Source: Prinsepia uniflora (Eukaryota; Streptophyta; Magnoliopsida; Rosales; Rosaceae). From it: a DNA stretch of 64,000 nt. Made by a program: the position numbers and the translations under genes. Shown here piece by piece: positions 11,630-24,275 of the stretch. Positions within the stretch are counted from its first letter, which is position 1; each line of letters begins with the position of its first letter. The DNA lies in the NCBI GenBank assembly GCA_032719365.1, contig CM064873.1, positions 44,554,332 through 44,618,331 on the forward strand. The letters run 5' to 3'. The notes beneath the pieces were generated by a model that did not search any database, was not told the DNA's origin, and worked only from the letters and a program-made list of their open reading frames with translations.

Positions 11630-12000
11630 GGATCGAAATTCATTCGATCATAGTTCACTCAATTTTGCTCACCCTGACATGAACTTGATGGCCCTAAAAA
11701 TATACGGAAGTCAGCTTTCCAACAGCGTTGACCTCACTCAATTCCGAGTTGTGATGAGTTCCCAGCGAACGTTTTTGTACACGAAGGTCAACTGCACGTA
11801 CCAGCGCACGAGTACGAGATTCATTCAGTCATAGACCACTGAATTTTGATCACCCTGACATGAGGTTGATGGATTTAGAAAGCTATGGAATTCAGCTTTC
11901 CAACGCCATTGACCTCACTCAATTCCGAGTTGTGACGAGTTCCCAGCGAACATTTGTTCACACAAAGGTCAACTTCATGAACCAGCGCACGAGCACAAGC
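11630..12000 (+). repeat. 181-bp direct repeat in element J
   Basis: AATTTTG(C/A)TCACCCTGACATGA occurs at 11661 and 11842, followed in both by CAGCTTTCCAAC, GACCTCACTCAATTCCGAG and ACCAGCGCACGAG. A partial third copy, CTCAGCTTTCCAACCCCACC, lies near 12073. Confidence 0.8.
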
Positions 12001-12869
12001 TTCGACCAATCTTACAAGGATCAATTCGGAACGTCTTGGAACAAGCTTGGTGGCAAAAGAAAGGTATGGAACTCAGCTTTCCAACCCCACCAACGGTAGT
12101 CAATTCAAAGCTAAAACGAAGACAGAAGACCAAATTTTCTACACAAAGGTCAAATCTGCTGAAAATCACAAAACACTCAAAAAAAGTTGAAAGCTTCTAT
12201 TAATGAAAATTAAAGATGTTGGCAATTCACAAGTTGAATGCTCAAACATGTATTCAATGCTAAGATCAAGCCACGGGCCAAGAAGGATCATGAAGCTCAT
12301 CACCAGGAATGGCACGACCTCAGAGTCTCTCCGTCAACCCATGAGCAAGCCTTGAAGGCCTTCAGTCATCTCATCGTGGACTTCCAGTGACACATCGTCC
12401 ATGACCTTCTTCAAACAATGGGGGCATCCTCCTCAACATCGCCTACTTGTCATAGATGACATCTACAACCTATATTCCTTAAATTAGGTGATGATGTGGA
12501 ACATCTCGAGCTTTGCAGGGGGCATGATCGATCCTCCATACTCCACCTTGTTACCACTACATTTTGAGCTCAACAAGGCCTTGAAGAATCGAGTCTCTGG
12601 AAGGTCATCCGTCATCCAATGCAACTCCTTGGAAAGCTTCAGTTACTTCATGGCACCACATGCACTTCGCCTCGCGTCATGGGAAGCTTTGCTTCGAAGT
12701 TGAAGCACATCTCGCCTTGTAGCTACAACACACATTGCCTTGCATCGGGAACAAGCTTCATGCTGGGTTGTGACACGTCACACTCCAAGTGATGAGACTC
12801 CTCGCCTCGCACTTGCACATTTTGCCTTGTAGTTGCACCATGCATCGCACCGCACTCACCTGCACCTTG

Positions 12870-13110
12870 AACGGCACACTGCTGCACCTCGTCTTGCACT
12901 CTGCTGCACCTCGCGCCTTGCACTCTGCCGCATTTCGCGTCGCACTCTGCCGCATCTCGCGTCGCACTCTACTGCACCTCGCGCCTTGCACTCTGCTGCA
13001 CCTCGCGCCTTGCACTCTGCCGCATCTCGCTTCGCACTCTGCTGCACCTCGTTCCTTGCACTCTGCTGCATCTCGCATCGCACTCTGCTGCAACTCGCCT
13101 TGCATTATGC
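12870..13110. repeat. 22-24 bp minisatellite
   Basis: About ten imperfect units of the type GCACTCTGC(T/C)GCA(C/T)CTCGC plus CTT or GT. It produces spurious alanine-, histidine- and cysteine-rich frames on both strands. It is distinct from the 25-bp array but lies in the same element. Confidence 0.85.
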
Positions 13111-14316
13111 TCCACCTCCCCGTGGAAGGTCTTGACGTTGGCTCTGCCCACACTTGAAGATGATGAGTCCGTCAACACACTAAGCTCTACTTTTCACAAA
13201 GCATCATAATCATGTAAATTGGAGGAGCGTCTTGGTGTCAAGTTCATCATCTCTTGAAGACAGAAGCTCCAACAAGTCCCGAACATGCCATTAGATGGTA
13301 CTCCACAAAATGAGGTCTTCAAGACTACACCAAAAGTATGTCTTCATACATCTTGAAATGATCGTATCAAAGAATGGAGCACACCACCACTTGAATCGTT
13401 GCAATCGAACATCTACAGCTTTCAAAATCTACAAAAGATTGAAGCCGAAGAAAAGAATATATATTCATTTATATATATAATAAATGGATATATTATTATA
13501 TAAAAAAAATTACAAAAAGCTGCGAATAGAAGCTGTGAAAAAGTAAAAAGCAAAAAAAAAGTGCAAGTTTGCTACAACTTGCTTTGCTGCGGAGAAGAAG
13601 AAAAGAAAAAAAAAGGGTCAGTTGTGTTAGAAAAAAAACGGAAAGGCCACATGTTGTTCCCTCTAGGCTACAGCATACATCCGGCATACTCTACCCCTGC
13701 GGGACCCGCTGCCTCCAGCCAGCCAGCTCGCGCGTCGGCGCCATCCCACCGAATCCATCTCACCTGCTCGGCGTGCACAGACCTCCGCAGTTCACGTTGC
13801 ATGTTCGCTGCATGCTGCACCAGATTTCTCCGCCCGATTTCTTCATGCTGCACACCGCATTTTCTTCTTGCTTTTTCCCACTGTACAGTCCAGATTTTCC
13901 TTGCAATCTACAAAAAAACGCACACCACAACCAACGAAGAAAATTAAAAAGAAGATGAAGATATTCTACCTGACACACGACAGAACTGAATTTCTCCACC
14001 AGAGCCACCAATAAAACCAGACGAACTCCTTCAGCCCTAGACCACTATTAGGGTTTGATTTTCTTTATAAAAATAAGGGTCACATGCCCTCATTTAAATA
14101 AAGAAAATTAACAAAACCCTAGTAGTTAATTGGGCTTGCAAAACCAACTCAAGGCAAGACTATAAGCCCAGGGAATTCCTTTTTGGGATAAGATCAAAGT
14201 CAATCTCCAGTTACATCAAGGAAAGAGGAGTCCTATTCGTATACAAAATAATAAGACGTGATTTACTAGAACCACAAGCAGACTACATCCCTTAGGATTC
14301 CTCGAATTCCTAAGCG
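13110..14316 (+). other. Non-coding 3' internal part of element J
   Basis: No gag or pol similarity. It contains A-rich tracts (about 13440-13620) and low-complexity pyrimidine runs, and ends at the polypurine tract before the 3' LTR. Confidence 0.6.
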
Positions 14317-14329
14317 AAGTAGGGGCATT
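14317..14329 (+). other. Polypurine tract of element J
   Basis: AAGTAGGGGCATT immediately precedes the 3' LTR start, as expected for plus-strand priming. Confidence 0.7.
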
Positions 14330-14786
14330 TGTGGAACCATAAATTACCGGAATATTCTGGAGCCGTCACGTGGCCAACAATTACCATGATGCCGATATTA
14401 CCCTTGGTAAAATTGACATCGACATGTAACGGTCTCCGCATTAATTTAATATATTTACCAGCCAAATATATTAATTAATCAGATCAATGTCGATAATAAA
14501 GAACTTCCCAGCGAATTATTTATTCATTAATAAATAAGTGATTACACTCGGTACAATCACTTATTTAATATTCACTATAAATAGAAAATCACATTTCACT
14601 TCTGAAGGTAATCAAAAACTCCTGCAAACACTCTGTCGGTTTATTCTCTCAGAAAACTGACTTAAGTATCGGAGTGTTTACGGTTGAAACACCCCCCGGG
14701 ATTCAACTTAACCCCGTTTGATTTTTGTTATTGTGTGTAGGGATCGAGAAGGAATTTCACAGAGCCGGACGATTTCTGCATCAACA
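14330..14786 (+). repeat. 3' LTR of element J
   Basis: 457 bp. Same ends as the 5' LTR, but with a 45-bp deletion that removes the CCAAT-containing segment between TTAATATT and CACTATAAATA. Confidence 0.9.
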
Positions 14787-16749
14787 TTATGCGCAAAAAT
14801 AAGAAGCCACCGGACCGCTACTTCCACACACTAGGCCACTAGCACTTGTCAAAGACCCAGTTAAAAGGGCGGTATTTGGCTGGCTCTCTCAAAAGGGAAC
14901 CAAATTTTCAGATTCATGAAGGACATTTCAGGAATTAGGAAGAGTTTTAAGACATTTTCGTAGATAAGAATTGATAAAAAGTATTTGGCTGGCTGTCTCA
15001 TAAGCGAACCAAATTTTCAGATTTTTTTAATTACAAGGAAGGAGAAATTTTTAAAAATTATCCATACAATATGTTATTGGATTCAAACTTGAAACTAAAT
15101 GTCTATAAATTAATATTAGAACCAACTCAATTAGAATCACTTGACATAAATACTGACTCTAATTTCTTCTTAATTCATAAATTATGACTATTATTTTTCC
15201 TTAATTCATAAATTCTTATTCTTACTTCTCCTTAATTTTGATAAATTAAATTAACCGTATTTAGTGATAATTTCATATGTTAGTTGATATGATTATCATG
15301 TCATTCATTTTTTTTATTTATAATTCCTAAATTAAAAATAAATTTTAAATAATCACAAAGAATAAAAATTAAAATAGAATCCAAGCGCCTCCCTTTGTCT
15401 CCCACCTCCATAACCACCGCATCGTGGAAGCAACAAGTCTCCCTTCATCTCAACACTTCCACGACTCCAGCGAACGCACCTCTCCCATCCTCCATAACGC
15501 CGCATCATGGAAGCAAGGAGCTATAGTTTTCTGCACCCACGTATATGAATTGTTTGAAGACTTAAATTCATGCCAACATCAACAGTTGATTAGGACTTCT
15601 TCTCTGTGAGTTCATTTTTATGATTTTGGTATGGATTAGGCACAGGCATGTAGGAACCGAATAACTAAAAATAAGGTGAGTTAAATTTTAATTAGGGTAA
15701 ATTTTTTTTATCAAATTTCAACGATATTAAGTAAATTTTATTGATTAAAAAAATACATCTAAAAAAATACATATTTTATGCCCAAAAAAACAAATAATCA
15801 TACAAATAAAATACGATAACACATACAATTACAACAAACACCTCTTTTATGTGAACAAGACATCATATAATTTTCAAAAATCTCATTATCTCTCTTATTT
15901 AAGTATAAAATAAATTAATAAGTTGGCTACATAAACTAATATTACATAAAATTTTATATTTGATCATTAATTTCGAGTGGGCTGCAGCACATCCTAACCT
16001 TTAGGGGTAGCCCGTGCATGGGCACATGGCTATGGTTAAGGCTAGGGCACGCTTCAGCTCACCCAAAATTTAGGACTATATAAGAAAATCTATGTAATAT
16101 TAGTCTATATCCATTTCATTTATTTGTTCTATAAGTAGATAAGAAAGAAGATAAATTTATTGAATATTGTATAGTCTATTAGTCCGTTCAAAATGAGAGT
16201 TTGTTGATAATATTCACATATATTAATTATTTGATATTAACTCTTACGGTATATTAATTAATTAATGAGAGATTGTGGGGTACTGCATAGAATGAAGCGT
16301 AAGTTCACTAAAAGCCAAACACTTACCTTGGAAATTAGTCGGAAATCTGTCTCCCTATTTCTCCAAGAAGGGTGGAGAGGGAAGAAAACTCGAAGAAATT
16401 AGAAAACATAAAGACTAAGTAGGAAGTTGTCTAATACAATAGCAAACAATAAAGCTGGGTAAGATTCTATCGAAGATTGTGAGATAGGGTCATGATGGTT
16501 GTGTTCATGGAGAGAAGAGAATTGGAGCAGTAAGGGAGAAACCATCATTTAACTCTTCACAACAAAGAAGAAAAAAAATAAGGGCAAAATTGTAAAAACA
16601 CTGTTCACAAATAGTGAAAAACATAACAATTTAGTATATAGTTAATTGTACTGAGATAGGGACAAACGCGTCCTAACTCTAGACCACATTAGTTCTAACA
16701 ATGGCACCATTACAACAAAACTCCTTCTTGAGGTTAAAATCTTATTGCA
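14787..16749. other. AT-rich intergenic DNA
   Basis: No convincing gene. It holds a short diverged direct repeat: GTATTTGGCTGGCT(C/G)TCTCA near 14872 recurs near 14981 (period about 109 bp), each followed by GAACCAAATTTTCAGATT. The remainder is AT-rich with long A/T runs. Confidence 0.5.
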
Positions 16750-16984
16750 GCTATTAGAAAAAGTAATTTTGGAAAATTTAAAAAGGAATTGACAATTTTT
16801 CCCTTGAAGGTAAAAAGTTGATTTTTTTTTCTTCAGGTACTTTTTGGTTTTTTTGCGAAGACCGTCACGTAGGCCTTGTAATCCTAAGTCTGTTGACAAG
16901 CGACATGTTGAAATCAGAGGTTGGACAGATTTGTTACGGGTCTAAAATTATCAAGGGTATTTGGGTAAATTTTAAACTATGGGG
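16750..16984 (+). mobile_element. Truncated F-like LTR start
   Basis: AAATTTAAAAAGGAATTGAC at about 16774 and the following stretch (TACGGGTCTAAAATTATCAAGGG at about 16936) parallel the beginning of the F LTRs at 16985 and 43259. It breaks off at 16984 exactly where the next F LTR starts, so element F appears to have inserted into an older relative. The older LTR's own start is not visible. Confidence 0.5.
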
Positions 16985-17399
16985 TGTAAGGCCAAAAAAT
17001 TCAAAAACGTTAATTTCAAAAATTTAAAGAGGGAATTGACGATTTTACCCTTTTGGGGTAAAGGGTAACTTTCTACTCAGGTACGTTTTGGATTTTTCGA
17101 AAGGACCATTACGTAAGTGTCGATGTTCTGAGTCCGTAGATAGGTGGCACGTCAAAATCGAAGATCGAGTGAGTTCGTTATGAGTCTAAATGGTTTAGGG
17201 GTATTTTGGTAATTTTAGTACTAAGAGTATTTTAGTAATTTTACAAGGAGATATTATTTTTTTATTTTGAGGGATGATCACAAGTGTCATCCTTATCCTT
17301 TTTTCCCCCTTATCCCATGCGTGCAGTGACATAGTGCATGGGGTTGTTACTTATTTGTGTGTTTGTGTTGTGGGAGGAGGAACCTGTGAACAAAATCTT

Positions 17400-17500
17400 G
17401 AGGAAAACCAGTGAAGAAAATAGAGAGAACAAGAAAGAAAAAGAAGAAAAGAAAGAGAAGAAGGAGAAGAAGAAAGGAAGATGAAGAGGAAGAGAGGGAG
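17400..17500 (+). repeat. Purine-rich (GAA)n tract in F LTR
   Basis: About 100 bp of AAGAAGAAAGAG-type sequence in the F LTR. It creates spurious lysine/glutamate- and serine/phenylalanine-rich frames. Not a gene. Confidence 0.75.
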
Positions 17501-20321
17501 AGAAAAACAGGGAACATAATCGAAACAACAACGATAAATCGAGAAAAATCAAAAAATGGGGTGCTTGAATTGTTGAGGCTCTCCAGCATAAAAAGAAAGA
17601 ATGTGTTTAAATTAGTCCCTTAGAGCATTATGGGACAAAAAGGAAGAAATTTTGGATGTGGGAAGGCAAGAGGCTTGGTTTGTGAACAATACCCGAAACT
17701 TGAAGGCGGTAAGTACCCGAAATTTATGACGGAGCATGCAGCTCGAAATTCATCTATGAGGAAGGTGTGTGAGTGAACTTTATTTCTATAAATTATTATG
17801 CATGTATAGTTAAATGTTTTGATTGCTTCATTACGTGATTTATGCTGGAATGATTTGAATATGATTTCTAAATGATTATTTGATGATTTCCTGAATTTAT
17901 CGGGTGAATACTGTATGCACGTTTTATAGTGCTTTATGAAATTAGTGTTTGGGGCTTAGGCCCTTGTTTGGATGTGTTTGACTTGGTTTTGAGTTAGTAA
18001 ATTGTGTCAAATGGCTTGTGAACTAGTTTTCTTTGATGGTCATCCTCGGGTAATACTAGTACGGTGGATGTTGCGTGAATACAATTCCCAGACATGATCC
18101 GGATGGTGCGTCATGTAGTTCCTGGGGAATACTGTTAAAGTTCGAATTGTGCTACGTGCATTTCCAAATATCGCTTGGATGGTCCTAAGTGCAGTTCCCG
18201 AGTTATCGTACACATAGTGTTGTTGCTTGTTGTGACTACTACTTTAGGTTGAGAATTGGTTTGGATATGTTAGCACTCAGACATCTGAAGCATGGCTCTA
18301 CAGAAGTCGCTGATTTGGATATGGAATCTGAAGCATGACTACTACTTGAGGCTTGTGATATGGAATCTTCTAGCTGTGAGTAGCCAGAGCCTGGGGTGGC
18401 TTCCCAAAAGTCGCTGATTTCAGAAGATGGGACTCGGACGTTCATAGCTCAATTCTATAGACCCCGAGGTCATGATGTTGTCTACATAGATGGGATAAAA
18501 GGATGGTGGATGTTAGGATCCATCCGAAATCCCCCTGGGATTAACGCGGGACGTGCCTGCTCCCATCTAACACGAAGTGTAAGACAAGGGATAATTCCAA
18601 CCTTAGCCCAAAAACCAATAAATGTGGGAACTCAGCCCAAATCAATACCATTGGGTCTCAGCCCAAATTCAATCATGTGGGACTCAGCCCAAAACAATAC
18701 CAGTGGGTCTCAGCCCAAAACCAATCCTTGGCATCCCTGATGCCTAACATCCCTGATGTCACAATCCACACCACTATCACGGTTCCAAGTTACGCATGCT
18801 ACCCAGGGTCTCAAATCCCAAGTCTCCCCAGGGTCCACCCAGGTCAATGACCCGCAGATCAATGACCCTCCTTGGGGGAGGTTTTAACCTCTGGCAATCC
18901 TTACTCCTGAGTCACTATACAGACCGGTCGTTTCGTACAATGACCCCTCGTAGGCAATGCTCCGTGACTACTCCAAGATACTACGAGACGTCTGAAGGAG
19001 ACAACCCGCCACTCCAGGATACTACGAGACGTCTGGAGGGCATCCGTTCATGAGGATGGTATACAGAAAACGGTTTCAAATCATTCAAAGGGCTACTCTC
19101 GGGTTTTCCATAAAACCATCATAAATCCAAATCCACTCCGGGTCCCTAACCCGAAATCACATTTATATACCGGAACTGGGCCTCATGCCCGATCCCATAA
19201 CCAACTGGGTCTCAAGCCCGAATTCGTAAACCAACGGGGCTCCGGACTTGATCATATAACTCAAATGGGCCTCCAGCCTGATTTCTCATTAAATCAAATG
19301 GACTCCAAGTCCGATAGTTTCCAATCAAATGGGTCAACGCCCGAAAGATATTTCCAAAAGCCCTTTCAAATCGTCTTTCAATTGGGACTAAGGCCAGAAT
19401 CTCGATTTCAAGCACTTCCGTGAAATCTTCTGAAATCGTAAATCAGTTCATCGGTTTCCCGCCTCTCCATGAAACCTTCAGAAGAACATATAAACTGTGT
19501 AAAACATATGCACGTAGTACACTTGGCCGAAGCCCAAACATCATATAAAACATAAACCGCGAACTACGTGCACTAACACATTTTGCTCCGAAAATGCCCA
19601 AAAATTCATAATTAAACCATATGCACTCATAGAATCTCAAAACATGTATTTAAACTCATATAAAACATTTAGGCAAGCATCAATTTAGAAAATAAGGTCC
19701 ACTCACAGACTATCCATGTTGCGCCTCGATACGCGTGTCATAAGCCTCACCTGGGCCAATCACCATCTCCGGGACTCCCGAACCTGTCCAAATCGTAATA
19801 GAGGGTTACTAACTACTTAATTAACCCCTCATAAAAGCCCCCTAATTTTCTGGGATTTTTAACTATTTTAAAACTCGATCCTAAACCTTCGGACATTCTT
19901 AACTATATCGAAACGATGTCTGATCGACTCGAAACTTGTCCCAAAATGTTGGTTACATCGAATAGATGAAAAAACATTTTGGACCCTTCCCCAAAGGATG
20001 GCCCATGCGCCCTCACGCTCCGCCCAAAGGGGCTGCCTGTGAAGCCCACGCGCCAAGCACTGTTCATCCCCGTCCTCTCGTAGACCAGCTAGTTCGGTCC
20101 AACTGTAAATCTGGTCCAGCTGGACCGGCATGACCGGTCCAAGCCCATAACTCGCTCCATTTTGGTCAGTTTTCTTCCCTTCCAATTCCAATCTCTTTGC
20201 CTCATCCCTAGCAACTCTCCTATGTGATTAGAACTAAGAAAAATCGCGTAAAACCCTCTAGTTCAAAACACCCATCACGACCTTGTTTTCCAGTCATTCC
20301 CCTGGGCTGCTCAGCCATCCC

Positions 20322-20680
20322 CTGACGTCCAAAACCCTTCCTAAAAGTCCATACAAACCCTCTAAACATCCCACAATCAACAGAAAACCTTCCTAACGTC
20401 TAAAACACGAAATTCGATTTTGAACATAAAAACTGTACCTGTGTGGGTTTGTCGTTCCTCCGCCGTCCACGGCATCGCAGTCATCACCCAGCGTCTCCTC
20501 TGACGTCCAAAACCCTTCCTAAAAGTCCATACAAACCCTCTAAACATCCCCCAATCAACAGAAAACCTTCCTAACGTCTAAAACACGAAATTCGATTTTG
20601 AACATAAAAACTGTACCTGTGTGGGTTTGTCGTTCCTCCGCCCTCCACGGCGTCACAGTCATCACCCAGCGTCTCCTAGC
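20322..20680. repeat. 178-bp tandem duplication in LTR C
   Basis: CTGACGTCCAAAACCCTTCC at 20322 recurs at 20500 and the copies are nearly identical through CGTCATCACCCAGCGTCTCC-like ends. Each copy carries one minus-strand CACAG|GTACAG donor-like site (intron side at 20438 and 20616). Confidence 0.88.
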
Positions 20681-20856
20681 TCCTTAGCCATTCTCTGTCT
20701 CTCTCAGATGGAAACTAGGTGGGGGAACGGATTGGGGTTGTGTTCGATGGGGTTTTCGGGTTGGTGGGATGATCGAACAAAGGGGGGATGGATATGCATG
20801 TATGGGAAATAGTGGGAAATGGATGAATGACACTTGTCATTCATCCATTGGGCCTG

Positions 20857-23830
20857 TGTCAGGACCCACCCCGGTTTCACCCCGAAACCCGAGGTATATC
20901 CTGCTCCCGTCAGACTCCCCGAAACACCCCGGGATCCCTCTCGCCACTTCTATGCCTCAGACGCTGCCTCGACGCCGAAACCCCGCGCTAGCTCCACGAC
21001 CTGGAGGGCAATTTAAAACAGAAGGTGTGAGTGAACCATAAATAAAAGAAAAGTTCCGAAACCATTTTATAAGAAAACCGGGTTTAGCCCTCCGTTTTGA
21101 AACCACATGCATAACTCAGTTATTAAAACAGTTATAAATCAATCACCATAAAACATCATAAGAAACAGAAACACTATAAAACGGTTATAGAAATCATAGC
21201 AGAAACATCATAAAGCCGTATCATAAACCGTGAATATCAAACCATCTTTTCCGATCAAACCTGATGGACCTATCCGAGTCTTTAAACTCCCGAGTCTTTA
21301 AACTCAATCCAGGCCTCAACAATATCCGAGTCTTTAAACTCCCAAGTCTTTAAACTCAACAGGCCTACGGGGGAAAATATCAATATATCCGAGTCTTTAA
21401 ACTCCCGAGTCTTTAAACTCAATCCGGGTCTTTAAACCCAATCCGGGCCCGTCCCCCGTCAATCAATATCCGGGTCTTTAAACCCAATAACCAGATCCAG
21501 CAAATCCAATCCAAAACCGTTTGAAAACCATTTCCAAATTCACATCCAAACCCGAATTCGAAATCACTGGTATGATGCCCTTCCGACATCATGAACCGTC
21601 ATTCCGAACCCAAATCCGGAAATTCACTGTTCAACTTAAAACTAAATTCCGTTTCCGAAATCCGATTCTAAAACCGAAAATCCTTTAAGCACCAAATCAT
21701 GTTTCAAAATCCCTTTATATGCATTCAAACCAGTTATCCTTTGAAAACCCCAAAACCATGGCATTTTACTCAGAAATCGACGTTTCTCGTAAAACGTGCC
21801 AAAAGCCGATCTTCCTTGAAAAACGTGCGATTATGTAAAATCAATAAAACATATTCGATAACATAGAATGATAATTAAAACCATAAAACAATTATAGAAA
21901 ACAGTTATGCATGCTCGAGTTTAGAGAAGGGGCCCACTCACAGTACCGAGCCCTCAATCGCGTCCCGAACGTCTCGTATGTTCCTCAGCTTCCTCGGGAA
22001 CTCCTGATCCTGTCAACAACCGCCAAAGCACGTTACTAACGTGTCTACGACAACTCTCCTAATTTCCCTCAAAAATCCCAGGGTCCTAAACGTAACGAAC
22101 TGGAACCCTAAACCTTCACCCTCGCGGAACTAACCTCAAACGACGTCCGAACCACCCGAAACCAAGTCCAACAGACTCGACACAACACCTAGACCAAAAA
22201 CCTAGTTGACACTTTCCCCAAACAACGCCGCACGCGACCCCACGCGCCAGCCAAAGTGGCTGCGCGTGGCCCTCACACGCCAGCCAAAGTGGCTGCGCGT
22301 GGCCCTCACATGCCAGCTACAGTACCTTCGTCTTCCTCGCGTCGACCCGGTTCAGCACAGTGCCTGTAAATCGAACCGGCGTCAGCGGTTCTCCGCCGTC
22401 CCGTCTCCATTTCCTTCCCTCTCTTCACCCACTGCTTCGTCCCGTCCTAAGTAACTCATCCCCCTCACTCAAACTCCTCGTCTCAGGCTCTAACCCGTCG
22501 ACTCAAGCTCAAACATAAACTCGAACACCTGCACTGTTTCCTTCTCCGGCCACCCAAGTCTTCCCCCGTCACGGTGGTTACCCCAAACTCTTCCTAGGAC
22601 TGTCCTAAACCTCACCCAACTCACCAAGATCGTCGACTCTCACCCAAAACCCACCACTTAACGTCTAAAGAAAAAGGGAAAAACAGAGTCCACATGGTAC
22701 TCTCCGTCGTCTAGACTCCGTCGTGCACTCCTCCTCCACGGCTGCACAACTAGAAGAACCCTAGGACCCTACTAAGTCCCCTAGACCTCACTAGACTCCT
22801 CGATTCAACCCCTAACGCCACGACTCTCGACTTGAAACTCAACGGCAAAACAGAGTATCGAAAGAGAAAATAAGAAATTACCTGCCTCCTGTTGCCGTCG
22901 TGAGCTCAGCCGTGAGGCAATAGCTCCTCCGGTCCACCTCCAGCCTTGGACACCTCCTCTGGCCTCGCTTGATCGATCACAGCCGCAACACCACCCACAA
23001 ACACTCACTTCCTCCCTGTTTTCCTTCCTGTTTTCCCGTGGCTCCGAACCCCCTTACACACTACCACCGTACCTCAAAACCTCCTCTTTGTCTCCCTCTT
23101 GACCTCTGATCACTCACTCCCTCACTAATTCACAAAACTCACACAAAACACCGTCCAATTTCTCTCAATTCTCTCCCTCTGTTTCTCTATGGATCGAAAA
23201 AAACACACACACACGGGCACCCCAAATAATTGGGACCGTGCACACGCCTAGAAGCCACTAGGCCCTTGCCACGCGTCACCATCCTCTCCTCTCCCTCACA
23301 TCTGCTTCAATCTTAGCCCTCCATCTGTCCCTATCTGTTGCTCAAATCCCAGAGCACAAAAGACCAAAATGCCCTTCCTTTTTCACCAAAATTACAACTT
23401 TGCCACTACCTTTCTAGACCCGTAACTCACACCTCGTAACTCCGATGACTACGTGCCGCCTGTCGTTGGATTCAGGACGACAAGATCTCTCTAACGGTCC
23501 TAGGTCAACAAGTCAAAACCCGTTCATACAAAAAGTCAACTATTCCCCCTATTTTAACCAAATTACGGTTATGCCCTCAATCTTCCGAACATCATAACTT
23601 CCTCCTCGGATGTCGGAATCGGGCGTACCACCTGTCTACGGATTCACAACATCCTAAACTACGTCCTGGTCATTGGTCAAAGTCCAATTGACCGCCCGAA
23701 CTAAAAGTCAACTTTTTACCCGAACTAGGGGCAAAATCGTCATTCTACCCTATCGGTCCAAAAGTACCCAACTAAGTACGACTTAAACTCACTAATCCAT
23801 CCCCAACTACCAGTTACCACGCCTAACCCT
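20857..23830 (-). repeat. 3' LTR of element D
   Basis: Starts (plus view) TGTCAGGACCCACCCCGG and ends near GTTACCA, a degraded GTTACA. It carries GAGTCTTTAAACTC arrays (21272-21486), leader intron-like units (21001-21941 and 22010-22881), and a GC-rich block that is tandemly duplicated by 32 bp near 22229-22295, unlike the 5' copy. Confidence 0.75.
21001..22881 (-). other. Predicted two-intron leader in D 3' LTR
   Basis: Sense (minus): donor GGCAG|GTAATT at 22881; acceptor TTGACAG|G with upstream TTAGTAAC; exon 2 22009-21942 (68 nt); donor GTGAGTGG at 21941; branch-like CTCAC; acceptor CCCTCCAG|G at 21001. Introns are 872 and 941 nt. Inferred from consensus matches and recurrence in other LTRs. 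Confidence 0.5.
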
Positions 23831-23849
23831 CTCTCCGTACCACTAAAAC

Positions 23850-24275
23850 TTGATGGTGTACGCAAGGGAAACCCTATGAACAGTAAACAAAGATATTTTA
23901 AAATACCTCATATGGAGTACCCGATAGAATTCATAGAGTATATCCTCACGTACTAACACCTCACCTTCCCAAAGCCAACTCGGATCCTAACCCAGACAAC
24001 CTAGTCCAAACAGGAAAACCTATCTATTAGCTCACTCCCTCGGCTGCTACTTCGGCCACTATCGGAATAAATCTACAAAGTCCTAAAGGCAAACTCTAGA
24101 TTGTGGGTTCTCTTCCTTCAATAACCTCATATCGATCAGTTATTCTCACTTCTTTCCCATTTCTTCCGTCATCCTTTAACGGAACTCACCGTAACACTCC
24201 AGGTCACCTAGGGAAAATCCTAAGCTCTACCCTGCGAGCCAACAACAACAAAACTGAGTACAACACAACCAAAGG
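23850..24275 (-). other. Residual internal DNA of element D
   Basis: About 430 bp between the D 3' LTR and insert B. No open frame or pol similarity seen. The last five bases (AAAGG, 24271-24275) are the left TSD of insert B. Confidence 0.55.

Larger units (their letters stand above)
7318..14786 (+). mobile_element. Non-autonomous LTR retrotransposon (J), TSD TTATG
   Basis: Complete element, 7469 bp. The 5' LTR is 7318-7819 and the 3' LTR 14330-14786; both start TGTGG and end CATCAACA. Identical TTATG duplications flank it (7313-7317 and 14787-14791). The internal part holds a broken gag and several tandem-repeat blocks. I find no protease, reverse transcriptase, RNase H or integrase, so it resembles a large retrotransposon derivative mobilised in trans by a Tat-like partner. 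The LTRs differ at roughly 18 positions by eye (about 4%) plus a 45-bp deletion in the 3' copy. Confidence 0.9.

Noticed and set aside
12723..13178. Ala/Cys/His-rich frames on both strands
   Set aside because: By-products of the 22-24 bp minisatellite.
15424..15609. 61-aa frame in the AT-rich spacer
   Set aside because: Short, no family resemblance, no splice or regulatory context.
17310..17623. Lysine/arginine-rich frame (+) and serine/phenylalanine-rich frames (-)
   Set aside because: Simple purine/pyrimidine tract within the F LTR; no domain.
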